64,000 nt of DNA from Pseudomonas abietaniphila. GTDB taxonomy: Bacteria; Pseudomonadota; Gammaproteobacteria; Pseudomonadales; Pseudomonadaceae. The position numbers and the translations under genes are program-made. Below the pieces are notes generated by a model, which was not told the DNA's origin, ran no database searches, and was given only the letters and a program-made list of their open reading frames with translations. The DNA is taken from the NCBI RefSeq assembly GCF_039697315.1, contig NZ_CP155619.1, positions 3,720,001-3,784,000 on the forward strand, read 5' to 3'. Position 1 is the stretch's first letter, and each line of letters starts with the position of its first letter. This document shows positions 49,072 to 57,327 of the stretch, in pieces.

Positions 49072-50088
49072 TTACGACGCCGTCATCTTGAAAATCCCCT
49101 GCGCGTTGCTGCTGTCGAAGTTCAGGTCGATGTTGCCGTTCTCCGGGTCGATCTTGCGCTGAATGAACTCGACGAACGAGCCCGGCACCTTGTGCGTTCT
49201 AACCACACCTTCGGCATCCAGCAGTTCGCGGTTCACGGTGCAGGCTTTGTAGGCCGTCTGCATGACGCGTCCAGAGCCTGACACCTCAATGCTGTCTTTC
49301 ATCGGACGCTCGCGCCGAATCTGCTCCTCAACCGTGGCTTCCAGGTCTTCGACCCGGTCGGTCAGATGATTGAAGCTGTTGCCCTCGGTCGAGATCCACG
49401 CCATTTCCGCGCTTTCGCTGAGCAACTGACGGTAATCGTCTTCCCGCACGGCACCGTGCTGGCGGCCGAAGGCACGATACAGGCCCGGCAACAGCCGAGT
49501 GGCTTCTTCGAGGCTGCAATGACGGGTCGACTGCAGGCGCTTGAGAATGCTCATGTCTTCGTGGCTCAGCGGATCGCGGCTTGAACCAACGACACGGCTG
49601 ACAGCGTTCTGAAATGCTTCGCTCAGGCGACCGGGATGCAGTTCGGACACAAAAAACTGGGCGATGTCTTCCGGCAGGTCCATCTGGCGATAGCCCCAAC
49701 CGGTCATGTTCAGTTTGGTCAGCGGATACGTGCGTACATCCGTGAAGCCCAGCGGCTCCAACAGTCGGGAAAACGCCAGACGACCCCTTGGCAGCTCGCC
49801 GTTCTTTACCCAGTCCACCGTGCGGATTGCGCCGTGATCGAACACCACTTTACGACCGCTTTCATATTGCTCATCCACGTAGCGAAGCCCGTCGGGCACT
49901 GCTTCGACCAGCTTGTGGAACAGGCACAGGTTCAGCGCCTCGGCGAGCCACACACGATGAATCGCGTCGTCGCTCCAGGAAAAGTCGTGCAGTGCCTGAG
50001 GGACTTCCACACGGTGTTCGAGCCAGTCAGCAGCGGGCTGTCCGACAGTGGAAGCGACGAGAGAGAAGAGGCCTTGGAAAGCAGTCAT
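49072..50088 (-). CDS. DUF1338 (HglS-like) iron-dependent oxygenase
   Basis: 338 residues, soluble. The order VVFDHGAIRTVDW, GYRQMDLPEDIAQFFVSELHP, VVGSSRDPL, FNHLTDRVEDLE and QTAYKACTVNREL matches the DUF1338 fold of HglS, the 2-oxoadipate dioxygenase/decarboxylase of D-lysine breakdown (NHLT and HGAIR are shared). HglS of P. putida is about 464 aa, so this is a compact member and its substrate may differ. Metal ligands probably include His in FDHG and His in FNHL. It lies 188 bp behind nadE on the same strand, near amaAB, which makes a lysine-related 2-oxoacid substrate plausible but unproven. Confidence 0.75.
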   Translation of the reverse strand: MTAFQGLFSLVASTVGQPAADWLEHRVEVPQALHDFSWSDDAIHRVWLAEALNLCLFHKLVEAVPDGLRYVDEQYESGRKVVFDHGAIRTVDWVKNGELPRGRLAFSRLLEPLGFTDVRTYPLTKLNMTGWGYRQMDLPEDIAQFFVSELHPGRLSEAFQNAVSRVVGSSRDPLSHEDMSILKRLQSTRHCSLEEATRLLPGLYRAFGRQHGAVREDDYRQLLSESAEMAWISTEGNSFNHLTDRVEDLEATVEEQIRRERPMKDSIEVSGSGRVMQTAYKACTVNRELLDAEGVVRTHKVPGSFVEFIQRKIDPENGNIDLNFDSSNAQGIFKMTAS

Positions 50089-50199
50089 GGATAGCGGCTC
50101 TGAGCGAGAAAGTCAGGACCCTATGTAAGCCTTGATGGCGAGTGCCATCAAGCGAAAAAAAACGACGGGTTCATTCCTTTTTCGAATGATCCGCCGCGC

Positions 50200-50261
50200 G
50201 CAAGCTTCAAGCGCCAAGCCGCAGGTCCTAAGCCTTACGCACCTTGCTGCTTGAAGCTTGC
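50200..50261. repeat. Inverted repeat GCAAGCTTCAAGC / GCTTGAAGCTTGC
   Basis: Perfect 13-bp arms (50200-50212 and 50249-50261) between nadE and the DUF1338 gene. This is a non-REP Pseudomonas dispersed repeat. It may end or stabilise the nadE message. Confidence 0.7.
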
Positions 50262-50276
50262 CGCTCGACGCTGCTT

Positions 50277-51104
50277 TTAGGGCGCGTACGGCAAATCGCG
50301 CTTGTGTTGGGTCTTGCGGTAGGTGTTGACGATGATGTCGAACGCTTCCTGACGCAGCGGCTCGCCATGCAGGAAGGCATCGATCTCGGCGTAGGTCACG
50401 CCGTGGGACGCTTCGTCCGGTTTGCCCGGCATCAAATCTTCGAGGTCAGCAGTCGGAATTTTCTCGACCAGGTTCTCCGGCGCGCCGAAGTGGCGGGCGA
50501 TGGCGCGCACCTGGTTTTTGACCAGACCGCTCAGCGGCGCCAGGTCGCAGGCGCCGTCGCCGAACTTGGTGAAAAAGCCCATGACCGCTTCCGCGGCGTG
50601 GTCGGTGCCGATCACCAGGCCGCCGCGAACGCCGGCGATGGTGTACTGCGCGACCATGCGCGTGCGCGCTTTGACGTTGCCTTTGACGAAATCCACGGCA
50701 GCCTCGGGCTGGCCTTCGAAGGCCTTCACCTGCTCGACCAGCGCCTTGACGGAGGGCGCGATGTCCACCGTGTGACGCTCGTCCGGGTTGATGAAATCAA
50801 CCGAGGCGGTGGCTTCGTGCTCGTCGTGCTGAATGTGATACGGCAGGCGCACGGCGATGAACTGATAGGCGTTGTCACCGGTGCTTTCACGCAGTTCTTT
50901 GACGGCGCGCTGAGCCATCAGGCCCGCGGTCAACGAGTCGACGCCACCACTGATGCCCAGCACCAGCACTTTCAGGCGGGCGTTCTGCAGGCAGTCTTTG
51001 ATGAACTGGACGCGGCGCGCGACTTCGGCTTCCAGTTCACCCTGGTTGGCGAACGGAGCCTGGACCTTGAGCTCCTTGGCGATCTCGAGCTGTACGGCTT
51101 GCAT
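50277..51104 (-). CDS. nadE: NH3-dependent NAD+ synthetase NadE
   Basis: It amidates nicotinic acid adenine dinucleotide to NAD+ with ATP and ammonia. It has 275 residues: the PP-loop [13 protein letters not shown] is near 47-58, followed by [39 protein letters not shown] and the substrate lid [12 protein letters not shown]. It lacks the glutaminase domain of the long form. AAGGAG precedes the ATG. It forms an NAD-salvage pair with pncB 62 bp upstream. Confidence 0.97.
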   Translation of the reverse strand: MQAVQLEIAKELKVQAPFANQGELEAEVARRVQFIKDCLQNARLKVLVLGISGGVDSLTAGLMAQRAVKELRESTGDNAYQFIAVRLPYHIQHDEHEATASVDFINPDERHTVDIAPSVKALVEQVKAFEGQPEAAVDFVKGNVKARTRMVAQYTIAGVRGGLVIGTDHAAEAVMGFFTKFGDGACDLAPLSGLVKNQVRAIARHFGAPENLVEKIPTADLEDLMPGKPDEASHGVTYAEIDAFLHGEPLRQEAFDIIVNTYRKTQHKRDLPYAP

Positions 51105-51166
51105 GATTTACTCCTTATGCAGAAGAAGAAAAATAGGCATGAAATAGTGTGTGATGGGTGCTCGAG

Positions 51167-52366
51167 TCAGGCTGGCACCTTGAATACGTGACGCAGGTAA
51201 GACACGAATTCGGGATCCTTGCACTGCGTCTTGCCCGGTTCGTCGGAAATCTTCGCCACAGGCTGGCCGGCACAGGCGGTCATTTTAAGCACGATGCTCA
51301 TGGGCTCAATGCCCGGCACATCGGCGGTCAGGTTGGTCCCGATGCCGAAGCTGACGTTGATCCGACCGCGCAGTGCGCGAAATATTTCCAGCGCTTTGGG
51401 CAGGTTCAGGCCGTCGGAGAACACCAGGGTCTTGGTCATCGGATCGATCCCGAGCTTCTGGTAATGCCTGATGCACTTCTCGGCCCACTGCACAGGATCG
51501 CCTGAGTCATGGCGCAGACCGTCGAAGAGCTTGGCGAAGAACAGGTCGAAGTCGCCGAGGAACGCATCGGTGGTGATGCAGTCGGTCAACGCGATGCCGA
51601 GCAGGCCGCGGTATTCACGCACCCAGCAATCGAGCGCGGCGATCTGGCTGTCGATCAGGCGCGGGCCCAGTTGCTGATGCGCCATGATCCATTCGTGAGC
51701 CATGGTGCCAAGCGGCTTGAGGTCGAATTTGCGGGCCAGGTGCACGTTACTGGTGCCGACGAACTGACCGGGAAAGTCTTTCTTCAGCACCGAGACCACA
51801 TCTTCCTGCACGGCGAAGGAAAAGCGCCGGCGGGTGCCGAAATCAGCCACCTTGAGTTCGGCCAGCTCATCGGGCGTGGCCGAGGCGGTCAGCCAGTCAA
51901 ACTTGCGGTATAGCTGATCGCGCGCCTGAACCAGCAGGGTATTGGGGTTGCGGTAACGATTGCGCACTTCGCTGACGATGGCGAGGATCGGCACTTCGAA
52001 CAGGATCACGTGCAGCCATGGGCCGGCGAGGCGGATGGTCAGTTCGTCGTTCTCGATGCTGGTGTGCACGTACCGGAGGTTGAAGCGGAACAGGCCGAGG
52101 AAGCGCAGGAAATCCGGCTTCATGAAGTTGATGCGTTCCAGAAAGCCGGTTTCCTCAACGCTCAGCGACAGATCGCAGAGCTGTTCGATCTGGTGGCGAA
52201 TTTCCTTCAGATAAGGCCGCAGATCTTCACTGTTACGGCAGCGAAACTCCCATTCAACGTCGACGTTGGGGTAGTTGTGCAGCACAGCCTGCATCATGCT
52301 CAGCTTGTAGAGGTCGGTATCGAGCAGGTTCTGCACGATGCGATCCGCGAAAGCGCTCTCACTCAT
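51167..52366 (-). CDS. pncB: Nicotinate phosphoribosyltransferase PncB
   Basis: It makes nicotinate mononucleotide from nicotinate and PRPP in the Preiss-Handler salvage route. It has 399 residues: [60 protein letters not shown] and [12 protein letters not shown] are family hallmarks, the last two around the active site His that is phosphorylated. The start is ATG 52364-52366 (MSESAF); 17 more in-frame codons upstream are not conserved-looking. PncB makes the nicotinate mononucleotide that feeds NadE. Confidence 0.96.
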   Translation of the reverse strand: MSESAFADRIVQNLLDTDLYKLSMMQAVLHNYPNVDVEWEFRCRNSEDLRPYLKEIRHQIEQLCDLSLSVEETGFLERINFMKPDFLRFLGLFRFNLRYVHTSIENDELTIRLAGPWLHVILFEVPILAIVSEVRNRYRNPNTLLVQARDQLYRKFDWLTASATPDELAELKVADFGTRRRFSFAVQEDVVSVLKKDFPGQFVGTSNVHLARKFDLKPLGTMAHEWIMAHQQLGPRLIDSQIAALDCWVREYRGLLGIALTDCITTDAFLGDFDLFFAKLFDGLRHDSGDPVQWAEKCIRHYQKLGIDPMTKTLVFSDGLNLPKALEIFRALRGRINVSFGIGTNLTADVPGIEPMSIVLKMTACAGQPVAKISDEPGKTQCKDPEFVSYLRHVFKVPA

Positions 52367-52709
52367 TGTGTCGCTCCAGCCAGCAGCGGCCGCCAGAGTG
52401 CGGCCCATGGAATTCAATTCGGTGTCGCATACAACCTTGTGGCAACGCCTGGTGTTGGCTCCAGGCCACTACGTCCGGTCTGTTATTGACGATGACGGAC
52501 ATAATGCCAGCGCAGAGCGGCTTGGGGCAGAAATGTTTGGTTGTATGGTTTTCCTGTAGGAGCGTGGCTTGTCCCGCGATCTGCCGGGAACCGGCAGCAA
52601 ACCCATGCGAACCCGGCATATCAGGAAGACCTCATTTACCGGTTTTGCTGCCGCTACGCAGCAGATCGCGGGACAAGCCACGCTCCTACAGGTATCAGGT
52701 GAACGGGCC
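52367..52709. other. pncB-lysR intergenic region, no gene seen
   Basis: All frames were read and no supported gene was found. The pncB promoter region is at the left and a long perfect inverted repeat (52553-52692) fills the rest. Confidence 0.6.
52553..52692. repeat. Perfect 32-bp inverted repeat, MITE-like
   Basis: The left arm (52553-52584) starts CCTGTAGGAGCGTGGCTTGT; the right arm (52661-52692) is its exact reverse complement. A second inner pairing (CCGGCAGCAAA with TTTTGCTGCCG) extends the fold. The whole element is 140 bp. It is larger and cleaner than the REP pairs elsewhere in the window. Confidence 0.8.
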
Positions 52710-53615
52710 TCACTGCGGCGTAGGCTGGTCCAATTGCTCCAGCATCCACTCCACGAACACCCGAATCTTCGGCACTTCGGCCGCATGCTCCGGGTACGCC
52801 AGGTAGTACGCGTCGCGGCTGGGGAGCGCGTGTGGCCAGGGAATGATCAGCTTGCCGTCTGCCAGTTCTTCTTCAACCAGAAACCGTGGCAACAGCGCGA
52901 CGCCGCAGCCAACCTGCGCGGCGCGGATGCACATGTAGAAGGTCTCGAAGCGCGGGCCGTGGTAGCTGTGTTCGGTCTGATAACCCTGATCCTCGAACCA
53001 TTCATGCCAGGCCTGCGGGCGATGGGCGTTCTGCAGCAGGACGAGGTCGGCCAGTTGAGTCGGGTCGGTGAAGGGCTCGTCGGGCAGACTGCCCGGGGCG
53101 CAAACCGGGACCAGTTCCTCACTGAACAGCTTTACGCTTTCGGCGCCCGGTCGCGCGCCCTGGCCGAAGTAGAACGACATGTCGCAGCGGTTCTGCGCCA
53201 GATCGTCGCTTTCCTGTTCGTTGACGAGGTCCAGGTGTATGTGCGGATGACGCAGGCGCCAGCCTTTGAGGCGTGGGACCAGCCAGCGTGCGCCGAAGGT
53301 CGAAGGTGTGGACACACGCAGGACTTCGGTTTCGCCGCCGTAGGAGCGCAGGAAGTGCGTGGACATCTCCATCTGCGTGAGCACTTTGCGTACTTCGGCC
53401 AGATACAACGCACCGGCGGGCGTCAGTTGCAGGCGTCGGCGCACGCGTCTGAACAACAGGTGCTGGACCAGTTCTTCGAGCTGCGCCACTTGTTTGCTGA
53501 CCGCACTTTGCGTGAGGTTCAGCTCTTCGGCGGCTCGGGTAAAACTCAGGTGCCGGGTCACCGCTTCGAAACATTGCAGCGCCGTGACGGAGGGCAAGTG
53601 GCGTTTGTTCAGCAT
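52710..53615 (-). CDS. LysR-type regulator, probable AmaR
   Basis: 301 residues: an N-terminal winged helix (SVTALQCFEAVTRHLSFTRA; LNLTQSAVSKQVAQLEE) and a LysR substrate domain (TFGARWLVPRLKGWRLRHPH; VPVCAPGSL). GcvA-like subgroup by its opening residues. It is divergent from amaB with a 175-bp shared promoter region, the usual set-up for a regulator and its target. P. aeruginosa uses a LysR protein (AmaR) for amaAB. The effector, perhaps a lysine-pathway intermediate, is inferred. Confidence 0.85.
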   Translation of the reverse strand: MLNKRHLPSVTALQCFEAVTRHLSFTRAAEELNLTQSAVSKQVAQLEELVQHLLFRRVRRRLQLTPAGALYLAEVRKVLTQMEMSTHFLRSYGGETEVLRVSTPSTFGARWLVPRLKGWRLRHPHIHLDLVNEQESDDLAQNRCDMSFYFGQGARPGAESVKLFSEELVPVCAPGSLPDEPFTDPTQLADLVLLQNAHRPQAWHEWFEDQGYQTEHSYHGPRFETFYMCIRAAQVGCGVALLPRFLVEEELADGKLIIPWPHALPSRDAYYLAYPEHAAEVPKIRVFVEWMLEQLDQPTPQ

Positions 53616-53790
53616 ATTCAGGCCTGTTAAGCGTCAGCATGAAAAAACGGAATGATATCTCGCTTAAACGTCGTTTGTTGCGCTGCGTAAGGCCAGCTAT
53701 TACTACACGCTGAAGCTATCCCCATCCGCCAGCACCGAATTCCAGTATTCCGCATTCGCGTTTACGGTTCACCAGTACTCAGGAGAAATC

Positions 53791-55281
53791 ATGCTTAACG
53801 ATCTGCTATCCCGCCTCGGTGTCGACCCTGCCCTTTATCAGAAAGGCGACAAGCCTGTTCATACGCCGATCGACGGCAGCCAGGTCGCTTCGGTGAGTTG
53901 GGAAGGTGCCGCCGAAGTCGAGCAGCGCATCACCCGCGCCGAGCACGCGTTCGATGCCTGGCGCAAGGTGCCTGCGCCCCGTCGCGGTGAGCTGATTCGC
54001 CTGTTCGGTGAAGCCCTGCGCAAGCACAAGGCCGATCTGGGCGAACTGGTTTCCTGGGAAGCCGGCAAGATCACCCAGGAAGGTTTGGGTGAAGTGCAGG
54101 AAATGATCGACATCTGCGACTTCGCGGTCGGCCTGTCCCGTCAGATGTATGGCCTGACCATCGCCTCCGAGCGTCCGGGTCACCACATGCGTGAAACCTG
54201 GCACCCGCTGGGCGTGGTCGGTGTGATCAGCGCGTTCAACTTCCCGGTCGCTGTCTGGTCGTGGAACACCGCGCTGGCGCTGGTGTGCGGTAACTCCGTG
54301 ATCTGGAAACCGTCCGAAAAGACCCCGCTGACCGCATTGGCCTGTCAGGCGTTGTTCGATCGCGTTGCGGCTGAATTCCCTGATGCGCCGCAGTTCCTGG
54401 CGCAGTGCATCGTCGGAGGTCGTGAAGCGGGCGAAGCGCTGGTAGACGACACCCGTGTTGCGCTGATCAGCGCCACCGGCAGCACGCGCATGGGCCGTGA
54501 AGTCGCACCGAAGATTGCTGCCCGTTTTGCTCGCAGCATCCTGGAACTGGGCGGCAACAACGCCATGATCCTGACCCCGAGCGCCGACCTGGACCTGGCC
54601 GTTCGCGCCGTCCTGTTCAGCGCCGTCGGCACGGCGGGTCAGCGTTGCACCACGCTGCGTCGTCTGATCGCCCACAAGTCGGTCAAGGCCGAGTTCGTCG
54701 AGCGCCTGAAAGCGGCGTACGCCAAGGTCCGTATCGGTCATCCGCTGGAAGGCAATCTGGTCGGTCCGCTGATCGACAAGCAAAGCTTCGAAAACATGCA
54801 GGAAGCGCTGGAGCAAGCCTTGAGCGAAGGCGGCAAGGTCTTCGGCGGCAAGCGTCAATTGGCGGACAAATTCCCGAACGCGTATTACGTTTCGCCTGCC
54901 ATCGTTGAGATGCCTGAGCAGAGCGACGTGGTGCGCAGCGAAACCTTCGCGCCGATCCTGTACGTGGTCGGTTATGAAGACTTCAACGAAGCCGTGCGCC
55001 TGAACAATGACGTGCCACAAGGTCTGTCTTCGTGCATCTTCACCACCGACGTGCGTGAGGCCGAGCAGTTCATCTCCGCGCTGGGCAGTGACTGTGGCAT
55101 CGCCAACGTCAACATTGGCCCGAGTGGTGCAGAGATCGGCGGCGCGTTCGGTGGCGAGAAGGAAACCGGTGGCGGTCGTGAGTCCGGTTCGGATTCGTGG
55201 AAAGGCTACATGCGTCGCCAGACCGCAACCGTGAACTACTCCCGCGAGTTGCCGCTGGCGCAAGGGATCACGTTTGATTGA
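53791..55281 (+). CDS. amaB: Piperideine-6-carboxylate / alpha-aminoadipic semialdehyde dehydrogenase AmaB
   Basis: It oxidises alpha-aminoadipic semialdehyde (in equilibrium with piperideine-6-carboxylate) to 2-aminoadipate, a step of D-lysine/pipecolate breakdown. It has 496 residues, the ALDH7 type. Catalytic Cys286 is in GTAGQRCTTLRRL and the general base Glu252 is in LELGGNN; GVISAFNFPVAVWSWN and GSTRMGREV bind NAD. The start ATG 53791 follows AGGAGAAATC. It is followed after 405 bp of repeats by amaA on the same strand. Confidence 0.93.
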   Translation: MLNDLLSRLGVDPALYQKGDKPVHTPIDGSQVASVSWEGAAEVEQRITRAEHAFDAWRKVPAPRRGELIRLFGEALRKHKADLGELVSWEAGKITQEGLGEVQEMIDICDFAVGLSRQMYGLTIASERPGHHMRETWHPLGVVGVISAFNFPVAVWSWNTALALVCGNSVIWKPSEKTPLTALACQALFDRVAAEFPDAPQFLAQCIVGGREAGEALVDDTRVALISATGSTRMGREVAPKIAARFARSILELGGNNAMILTPSADLDLAVRAVLFSAVGTAGQRCTTLRRLIAHKSVKAEFVERLKAAYAKVRIGHPLEGNLVGPLIDKQSFENMQEALEQALSEGGKVFGGKRQLADKFPNAYYVSPAIVEMPEQSDVVRSETFAPILYVVGYEDFNEAVRLNNDVPQGLSSCIFTTDVREAEQFISALGSDCGIANVNIGPSGAEIGGAFGGEKETGGGRESGSDSWKGYMRRQTATVNYSRELPLAQGITFD

Positions 55282-55686
55282 TTGAATCGCGGTAAGTAAA
55301 CGTACCGCGTTGACACTATTCGCGAGCAAGCTCGCTCCCACAGGACTGTGAATACCTTCCGGACGTGTCCACCCTGTGGGAGCAAGCTGCTCCCACAGGA
55401 CTGTGAATACCTTCCGGACGTGTCCACCCCGTGGGAGCAAGCTCGCCCCCACGGGAGCTGTGAACACTTTTTGGCGTGTTTATTCTGTGGGAGCGAGCTT
55501 GCTCGCGAAGGCGTCATAACGAACGACATCGGTATCTGGATTTTGATGATCGTGCCCACGCTCTGCGTGGGCATGCCTTGATGGACGCTCTGCGTCCGTT
55601 TTTGTATGACGCAGAGCGTCATGAACTGCGTTCCCACGCGGAGCATGGGAACGATCGGTAGACGTGTCTCTTTCCGAGGTTTTGCG
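55282..55686. repeat. REP/BIME cluster between amaB and amaA
   Basis: There is no gene. Three diverging copies of a roughly 55-bp unit (CTCCCACAGGACTGTGAATA and onward, at 55335, 55390 and about 55446) alternate with GTGGGAGCAAGCT palindromes (55334-55510). A second family follows (55549-55658), with hairpins around GACGCTCTGCGTC and GACGCAGAGCGTC and GTTCCCACGCGG/CATGGGAAC. Confidence 0.85.
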
Positions 55687-56970
55687 ATGCCGCTACGCGA
55701 AGAATGTCTGTGGGAAACGCTGACGCCGCAGAGGCCTGAGGCGCCAGCGTTGAAAGGGGAAGTGACCGTCGATGTGTGCGTGATCGGCGCAGGCATCACG
55801 GGGTTGTCGGCGGCAATTCATCTGCTTGAACAAGGCAAGACAGTCGCCATCGTCGAAGCTCACCGCACTGGGCAGGGCGGCTCGGGACGGAACGTGGGTC
55901 TGGTCAACGCCGGGCTGTGGATTCCGCCTGACGAGATCGAGGCCGGGTTCGGCGAAAAAGTCGGCAGTCAGCTCAACACCATGCTTGGCAACGCGCCTTC
56001 GCTGGTGTTCAGCCTGATCGAAAAGTACGGCATCGATTGCCAGGCGACCCGCAAGGGCACGCTGCACATGGCACACAACGCCAAGGGCGAAATCGACCTG
56101 CGCAGCCGTGAAGAACAATGGAAACGTCGCGGCGCTCCGATTGAGTTGCTCACCGGCAAGGCCTGCCAGGAGGCGACCGGCACGAAGGAAATCACTGCCG
56201 CCTTGCTCGACCATCGTGCCGGGACCATCAACCCGATGGCCTACACCAGCGGCCTCGCGGAAGCTGTCTCCCGTCTGGGCGGTCAACGTTTCGACCATTC
56301 GCCGGTCAAGCGCCTGGAGCGTCAGGGCCAGCGCTGGTGTGTGATCACCGAAAACGGATCGGTCATCGCTGATCAAGTGGTGATTGCCTCCAACGCCTAC
56401 ACCGAAGGTGAGTGGACTGACCTGCGTCGTAACTTCTTCCCCGGTTATTACTACCAGGTCGCCTCGGCGCCACTGACCGAAGACGCTGCGCAGCAAATTT
56501 TGCCCGGCGGCCAAGGCTCGTGGGACACCCGTCAGGTGCTGAGCAGCATTCGTCGAGATGCCGATGGCCGCTTGTTACTGGGCAGTCTGGGTAACGGTAA
56601 CCAAAAGCCGACATGGTTCCTCAAAGCGTGGGCCGACCGTGTTCAGCAGCACTATTTTCCGTACCTGAAAAAGGTCGACTGGGAATGCACCTGGACCGGT
56701 TGCATCGCGTTTACGCCCGATCATCTGCTGCGCATGTTCGAGCCTGCACCGGGTTTGGTCGCGGTCACCGGTTACAACGGCCGTGGCAACACCACCGGCA
56801 CGGTGGTCGGTAAAGCGTTTGCGGATTACCTGTGCAGCGGCGATGCGTCTGTTCTGCCGATTCCCTTCGCCAGCATGCAGCCGCTCTCGGCCATCGGTTT
56901 AAGAAGCTCTTTATATGAGGCTGGCTTTTCGCTATACCATGCGGGGCAATGCCTCAGAATTGTCATCTGA
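55687..56970 (+). CDS. amaA: L-pipecolate oxidase AmaA
   Basis: An FAD-dependent oxidase or dehydrogenase that converts L-pipecolate to piperideine-6-carboxylate, feeding AmaB. It has 427 residues of the DAO family: the FAD dinucleotide motif VCVIGAGITGLSAAIHL is at 29-45, RTGQGGSGRNVGLVNAG is close behind, and GVTGYNGRGN-like VAVTGYNGRGNTTGTVVG near the C-terminus is conserved in the family. The start is ATG 55687. Its final residues (SLYEAGFSLYHAGQCLRIVI) are typical in length. It is on the same strand as amaB. Confidence 0.88.
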   Translation: MPLREECLWETLTPQRPEAPALKGEVTVDVCVIGAGITGLSAAIHLLEQGKTVAIVEAHRTGQGGSGRNVGLVNAGLWIPPDEIEAGFGEKVGSQLNTMLGNAPSLVFSLIEKYGIDCQATRKGTLHMAHNAKGEIDLRSREEQWKRRGAPIELLTGKACQEATGTKEITAALLDHRAGTINPMAYTSGLAEAVSRLGGQRFDHSPVKRLERQGQRWCVITENGSVIADQVVIASNAYTEGEWTDLRRNFFPGYYYQVASAPLTEDAAQQILPGGQGSWDTRQVLSSIRRDADGRLLLGSLGNGNQKPTWFLKAWADRVQQHYFPYLKKVDWECTWTGCIAFTPDHLLRMFEPAPGLVAVTGYNGRGNTTGTVVGKAFADYLCSGDASVLPIPFASMQPLSAIGLRSSLYEAGFSLYHAGQCLRIVI

Positions 56971-57044
56971 GGCGAAATATCTGTGGTAAAACGACGCTTT
57001 TTCGCGCATCCACTAACCTGAAATGGTGCGTCCCGTAGCGGTCT

Positions 57045-57061
57045 CGCACCGACGGTGTGCA
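57045..57061. promoter_or_regulatory. Candidate NtrC site upstream of the LIV genes
   Basis: CGCACCGACGGTGTGCA fits the TGCACCA-N3-TGGTGCA consensus at 10 of 14 positions. A half site TGGTGCG lies 15 bp upstream (57024-57030). It is about 200 bp upstream of the -24 element, a usual enhancer distance. Confidence 0.4.
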
Positions 57062-57150
57062 GTTCGGTGACGCAGGCTGTAACAACAGGGTTGTACAGGT
57101 CAGGCTGGCGTGGTTGCGCGGTTAAATGTGGAGGGTTGCTCTTTAAAAGT

Positions 57151-57169
57151 CGCAAGGTTGCACCTTGCG
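57151..57169. promoter_or_regulatory. Perfect palindrome in the LIV leader
   Basis: CGCAAGG-TTGCA-CCTTGCG, 7-bp arms, 90 bp upstream of the sigma-54 promoter. It may be an operator for an unknown regulator; as DNA upstream of the start it is not a terminator of the LIV message. Confidence 0.45.
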
Positions 57170-57258
57170 CGGTTTAGACGGTTGCACGCCCGATTAAAAA
57201 GGGCCAGAAACAGTCGAATAACAACAAAACGACGACTTTTTTCAGAATAAAAAACCGA

Positions 57259-57274
57259 TGGCACGCCACTTGCT
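57259..57274 (+). promoter_or_regulatory. Perfect sigma-54 (RpoN) promoter of the LIV operon
   Basis: TGGCACGCCACTTGCT matches every defined base of the consensus TGGCAYRNNNNTTGCW. GG (57260-61) and GC (57272-73) are ten bases apart. The start would be near 57285, 43 bases ahead of the ATG. Confidence 0.9.
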
Positions 57275-57327
57275 CACAGCAACTCTGTGGTCGCAGTGCT
57301 AATTAAAAAACCTAGGAGCACCAACTC

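Larger units (their letters stand above)
56971..57327 (+). promoter_or_regulatory. Long regulatory region upstream of the LIV transporter
   Basis: 357 bp without a gene. It contains a candidate NtrC site (57045-57061), a perfect hairpin or operator (57151-57169), and the sigma-54 promoter (57259-57274), followed by the leader. The stretch 57200-57256 is unusually A-rich and may bend. Confidence 0.7.

Noticed and set aside
53806..55467. 553-codon frame antisense to amaB running into the REP cluster
   Set aside because: It reads through repeats and against an intact aldehyde dehydrogenase.
55300..55520. CRISPR-like array in the amaB-amaA gap
   Set aside because: The repeats are palindromic REP units in about three copies without unique equal-length spacers, and no cas genes are near.
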